64,000 nt of DNA, taken from the NCBI RefSeq assembly GCF_047663525.1, contig NC_092594.1, positions 40,086,001-40,150,000 of the forward strand. Reading direction: 5' to 3'. This document shows positions 60,806 through 64,000 of this stretch, one piece after another; within the stretch, counting starts at the first letter, position 1, and each line of letters opens with the position of its first letter. A program made the position numbers and the translations under genes. The DNA comes from Anas platyrhynchos (Eukaryota; Chordata; Aves; Anseriformes; Anatidae). The notes beneath the pieces were generated by a model, which saw only the letters and a program-made list of their open reading frames with translations, was not told the origin of the DNA and did not search any database.

Positions 60806-61500
60806 TGTACTGGGTCTGGCTGGAATGTTAACTTTCCCCGCAGCAGCCCATACAGTGCCGTACTCTGCAGTTGTAGCTGGAACAGCAGTGTTATCACACC
60901 AGTGTTGTGTCTACTGCTGAGCAGCAGTGGCACAGCATTGGGCCTTTCTCTAACCCTCCTAGGGGATGGGCAAAAAGTGAGGAGAGAAACATCACCAGGG
61001 CAGCTGACCTAAACCAATCAAAGGGATATTCCATACCATGGGATGTCACACTCAGCAATAAAAGGTGGAAACAGGAAGAAGAGGGGAGGGGTGGGCTCTC
61101 GTTGAGAAGACGTCGGCCCTCCTCTCGAACACCGGCTGCGTGCGTTGAGGCCTTGCATCAAGGACGTGGTCAATCATCGCTCATTTGTGGGAAGTAGAGA
61201 GCAATTTCTTTCCTCTGCACTTCCATAGAGCTTTCATTTATTTTGTTTGTTTTCCTCCCTTCTTTTTATTTTCCCTTTTCCCCTCCCTTTTCCCCTTTCC
61301 CTTTTTATTTCCCCTTAATTAAATAAAGACTACCATGAACTAAACAATTTAACTATTATAATTATTTCCCTTTAATTAAATTATCCTTATCTCAACCCGT
61401 GAGTTGTTCTTTGCTTTACTTCTCCCCCTCCTCATCTAAAGGAGGAGGAGTGAGAGAGCGGTTGTGGGGTTTAGCTGCCCAGCATGGTAAAACCACCACA
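60806..61500 (+). mobile_element. Nested solo LTR (695 bp) with 5-bp target duplication
   Basis: The element runs from TGTACTGGG to ACCACCACA (TG...CA) and is flanked by GGTGG at 60801-60805 and 61501-61505. Inside are a CCAAT box (61015-61019), a TATA-like AATAAAAGG (about 61057), a pyrimidine-rich stretch (61240-61315) and AATAAA (61322-61327), in LTR order on the plus strand. The start and end resemble a common avian ERV LTR family. The 5-bp duplication fits an ERVL-like or class I integrase. Confidence 0.92.
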
Positions 61501-61660
61501 GGTGGCTGTGGTATCTCCAGCAGTACCACCGTTGCCCCTGCTTCCACCACCATGAGCACCAGAATGAGACCGACCTCCGGCTGCGTTCATGAGAAGTAGG
61601 ACGGCCGTATCTGAGAGAGCTCCTCTATATCCTTTAAGGGAGGTAACTGGTGTATAACTG
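61501..61660 (+). pseudogene. gag: ERV gag fragment after the nested LTR
   Basis: Proline-, alanine- and threonine-rich coding potential, followed by LYPLREV near 61629-61649, which suits the end of a linker region just before capsid in gammaretrovirus-like gag. It is then cut off by the telomere-like block. Confidence 0.5.
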
Positions 61661-62385
61661 GGTTGGAGTTTTAACAGGGTTTTAAGGGTTTCAGGGTTAG
61701 CGTGTTAGGGTTTTAGAGTTTTGTGTGGGATGGAGTGTTGCTATGTTTTTTAGGGTTAGGGTCCTAGGGTTTTATTTTTGGTCAGTTATTTAGGCTTAGT
61801 GTGTTAAGATCCTTTTTTTTTTTTTTTTTTTTCAGGTTAGGTTCTCCAGGGTTAGAGTTTCGAGCGTCCTAATTTTTTGGGTTACGGTGTTGAGCGTCCT
61901 AATGTTTTGTGTTAGGGCTTTGGGTGTTAAGCATCTTAATTTTTGGGTTAGAGTTTTGAGCGTCCTGATGTTTTGAGCATCCTAGTGTTTTGGGTTGGCT
62001 TTGTGTTTTGAGCATCTTAATTTTGGGGTTACGGCTTTAAGCGTCCTAATTTTGTTGTTTAGGGCTTTGAGAATCCTATTGTTTTGGGTTTGGGTTTTGA
62101 GCGTCCTAAGTGCCCTAAGGGCTTTTAGGCATAGGACTTCAGGGGTTTCGTGTGGTAAACAGTTTGGATTAGGCCTGTAGGGGTTTCGAAGTTTTTTAGT
62201 GTTAGGGCTTGAGGCTATTTTGAAAGGGCAGTAAGTGCTTGGGTTCCAGTGAGTGCTGGTAAATGTATTTCTCGAATACACGGCCAGTGATTGGTCAAGC
62301 CAGCTGCCTGGGGAATGCTGGTAGGCGTAGTTTTCTGGCACTGGGCTTCCGGGAGGCCATGTTTGGTGCCCAGAGCATGCCGGGT
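61661..62385 (+). repeat. Degenerate telomere-like block next to the telomere
   Basis: Same ordered content as 2311-3135. It carries about nine degenerate ~30-bp repeats with gagcgtcct or gagcatctt cores (61862, 61892, 61929, 61958, 61975, 62010, 62039, 62069, 62099), then 62-bp repeats, then variant telomeric sequence. Confidence 0.85.
62247..62385. promoter_or_regulatory. 62-bp tandem repeat with promoter-type motifs (right copy)
   Basis: Units begin at 62247, 62309 and 62371, again 62 bp apart. Motifs: ATTGG at 62290-62294, CTTCCGGGAGGCCATGTTT (ETS- and YY1-like) at 62346-62364, and AGAGCATGCCGGG at 62372-62384, a truncated ZNF143-like half. The repeat stops where variant telomeric repeats begin. 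Confidence 0.55.
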
Positions 62386-62848
62386 GGGGGTTGGGGGGTT
62401 AGGGTTGGGGGGTTAAGGGGTTAGGGTGGGGGGTTAGGGTTGGGGGTAAGGGAGGTCGGGTTAGGGGGTAAGGAGGTTGGTGGTTGGGGGGTCGGGGGGT
62501 TGGGGTCGGGTGGTTGGGGGTTGGGGGGGCGGTGGCTTGGGGTCGGGGGGTTGGGGGGTCGGGGGGTTGGGGTCAGGGGGATACGGTTGGGGGTTAGGGG
62601 GTTGAGGGGTTAGAATTAGGGGGTTTGGGGGTTGGGTACTTGGGGGCTTGGGGGGGTTAGGGTTATATACATTAGGGTTGGGGAGTTAGGGGGTTGGGGT
62701 TAGAGGGTTAGGGGTTGGGGGGTTAGGGTTAGATCCGTTAGGGGTTGGGGAGTTGGGGGGTCAGGGGTTGGGGGTTTGGGGGGTTAGGGGTTGGGGAGTT
62801 GGGGGGTTAGGGGTTGGGGGGTTAGGGTTAGATCCGTTAGGCTTGGGG

Positions 62849-63060
62849 GGTTAGGGTTAGGGTTGGGGGTTAGGGGCTTGGGGGGTTAGAGGGTTAGGGT
62901 TAGGGGTTGGGGAGTTCGGGGGTTGGGGGGTTAGGGTTAGGGTTGGGGGTTAGGGGCTTGGGGGGTTAGAGGGTTAGGGTTAGGGGTTGGGGAGTTCGGG
63001 GGTTGGGGGGTTAGGGTTAGGGTTGGGGGTTAGGGGCTTGGGGGGTTAGAGGGTTAGGGT
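62849..63060 (+). repeat. 80-bp higher-order repeat of variant telomeric sequence
   Basis: The marker GGAGTTCGGG recurs at 62911 and 62991, 80 bp apart, with identical intervening sequence; a third copy begins but diverges after about 63060. About 2.6 copies. Confidence 0.8.
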
Positions 63061-63097
63061 TGGGTGTCGGGGGTTAGGGGTTGGGGGGTTAGGGTTA

Positions 63098-63410
63098 GAT
63101 CCGTTAGGGTTGGGGGGTTAGGGTTAGGGTTGGGGGTTAGGGGTTGGGGGGTTAGGGTTAGATCCGTTAGGGTTGGGGGGTTAGGGCTTGGGGGGTTAGG
63201 GTTAGATCCGTTAGGGTTGGGGGTTAGGGCTTGGGGGGTTAGGGTTAGATCCGTTAGGGTTTGGGGTTAGGGGTTGGGGGGTTAGGGTTAGATCCGTTAG
63301 GGTTGGGGGTTAGGGGTTGGGGGGTTAGGGTTAGATCCGTTAGGGTTGGGGGTTAGGGGTTGGGGGGTTAGGGTTAGATCCGTTAGGGTTGGGGGTTAGG
63401 GCTTGGGGGG
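63098..63410 (+). repeat. 43-bp higher-order repeat with GATC marker
   Basis: GATCCGTTAG recurs at 63098, 63161, 63205, 63248, 63291, 63334 and 63377: five intervals of 43-44 bp after one of 63. Single earlier copies lie at 62732 and 62831. The unit consists of GATCC plus variant telomeric words. Confidence 0.9.
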
Positions 63411-64000
63411 TTAGGGTTAGGGTTAGGGTTAGGGTTAGGGTTAGGGTTAGGGTTAGGGTTAGGGTTAGGGTTAGGGTTAGGGTTAGGGTTAGGGTTAGGG
63501 TTAGGGTTAGGGTTAGGGTTAGGGTTAGGGTTAGGGTTAGGGTTAGGGTTAGGGTTAGGGTTAGGGTTAGAGTAGGGTTAGGGTTAGGGTTAGGGTTAGG
63601 GTTAGGGTTAGGGTTAGGGTTAGGGTTAGGGTTAGGGTTAGGGTTAGGGGTTAGGGTTAGGGTTAGGGTTAGGGTTAGGGTTAGGGTTAGGGTTAGGGTT
63701 AGGGTTAGGGTTAGGGTTAGGGTTAGGGTTAGGGTTAGGGTTAGGGTTAGGGTTAGGGTTAGGGTTAGGGTTAGGGTTAGGGTTAGGGTTAGGGTTAGAG
63801 GTTAGGGTTAGGGTTAGGGTTAGGGTTAGGGTTAGGGTTAGGGTTAGGGTTAGGGTTAGGGTTAGGGTTAGGGTTAGGGTTAGGGTTAGGGTTAGGGTTA
63901 GGGTTAGGGTTAGGGTTAGGGTTAGGGTTAGGGTTAGGGTTAGGGTTAGGGTTAGGGTTAGGGTTAGGGTTAGGGTTAGGGTTAGGGTTAGGGTTAGGGT
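63411..64000 (+). repeat. Terminal (TTAGGG)n telomere repeat
   Basis: About 98 tandem TTAGGG units running to the window end. Three interruptions are visible: TTAGAGTAGGG near 63567-63577, an extra G at 63650, and TTAGAGG near 63795-63801. Orientation matches a right-hand chromosome end. Confidence 0.97.

Larger units (their letters stand above)
59780..61660 (+). mobile_element. 5' remnant of a gammaretrovirus-like ERV
   Basis: In order: the last ~70 bases of an LTR (AATAAA at 59797-59802, ending at about 59850), a tRNA-Pro-like primer-binding site, an untranslated leader (59871-60344), and a gag start region broken by mutation and by a nested solo LTR (60806-61500). The rest of gag, and all of pol and env, are missing; telomere-like sequence follows directly. 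The same LTR family occurs at 1565-1954, also next to a telomere-like block. Confidence 0.8.
62386..63410 (+). repeat. Variant telomeric repeats
   Basis: A mixture of TTAGGG, TTAGGGG, TTGGGG, TTGGGGGG, GTCGGGG and TTGGGGAG repeats, always G-rich on the plus strand. This is the proximal variant zone typical of vertebrate telomeres. Confidence 0.9.

Noticed and set aside
63389-63805. Reading frame of alternating Val-Arg and Gly-Leu
   Set aside because: Translation of TTAGGG repeats; frame changes come from the interruptions.
1-64000. tRNA or rRNA genes
   Set aside because: No cloverleaf-type A/B box pairs or rRNA-like stretches were recognised.

Overview
This window looks like the right-hand end of a bird chromosome arm. 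The last ~590 bases are nearly pure TTAGGG repeats with the G-rich strand running 5'->3' toward the window end, as at a vertebrate chromosome terminus. Two CR1 LINE fragments (one with the typical 3' end made of 8-bp ATTCTGTG-type repeats) and several avian-style retroviral LTRs point to Aves; the species cannot be told. I see no conventional protein-coding host gene, tRNA or rRNA.

Layout, left to right. (1) 1-1440: edge of a tandem array plus diverged copies. (2) 1565-2300: two decayed LTR pieces. (3) 2311-3135: interstitial degenerate telomere-like block ending in 62-bp repeats with promoter-like motifs. (4) 3136-59779: a subtelomeric array of about 14 units built from the same ordered modules, which I call X-M-Y-Z-W-V-U-T-S-R. 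Full units are 5.4-5.8 kb; short units (M+W to R) are 3.0 kb plus a 26-bp CpG-rich minisatellite. A solo LTR (8288-8906) and two CR1 fragments (24155-27484) interrupt it. (5) 59780-61660: 5' remnant of a gammaretrovirus-like endogenous retrovirus (LTR end, primer-binding site, leader, broken gag), itself split by a 695-bp solo LTR with a perfect 5-bp target duplication. (6) 61661-62385: a second copy of the telomere-like block with 62-bp repeats. (7) 62386-63410: variant telomeric repeats, including 80-bp and 43-bp higher-order repeats. (8) 63411-64000: (TTAGGG)n.

The array modules share features of RNA polymerase II genes: seven copies of a CCAAT/GC-box/TATA-like cluster, candidate exons of 53-110 bp bounded by AG...GT signals, and AATAAA or ATTAAA at module ends. 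They carry no long conserved reading frame, so the best reading is a multi-copy subtelomeric spliced non-coding transcript family, which is inference. Its most unusual features are: a 26-bp minisatellite at one orthologous site in every unit that has it, with 0, 0, 1, 1, 2, 3, 6, 6, 12, 22 or 30 copies; two adjacent micro-inversions (31 bp and 26 bp) that sort the units into subfamilies; and a 62-bp repeat with ZNF143-, ETS- and NF-Y-like sites beside both telomere-like blocks, a candidate telomeric-transcript promoter.

The array evolved by repeated unequal exchange: a ~18-kb higher-order duplication (27.5-39.3 kb versus 45.5-56.2 kb), tandem 3.0-kb units, and near-identical patches between distant units. 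The telomere-like block at 2.3-3.1 kb resembles the one beside the present telomere and may mark an earlier chromosome end.
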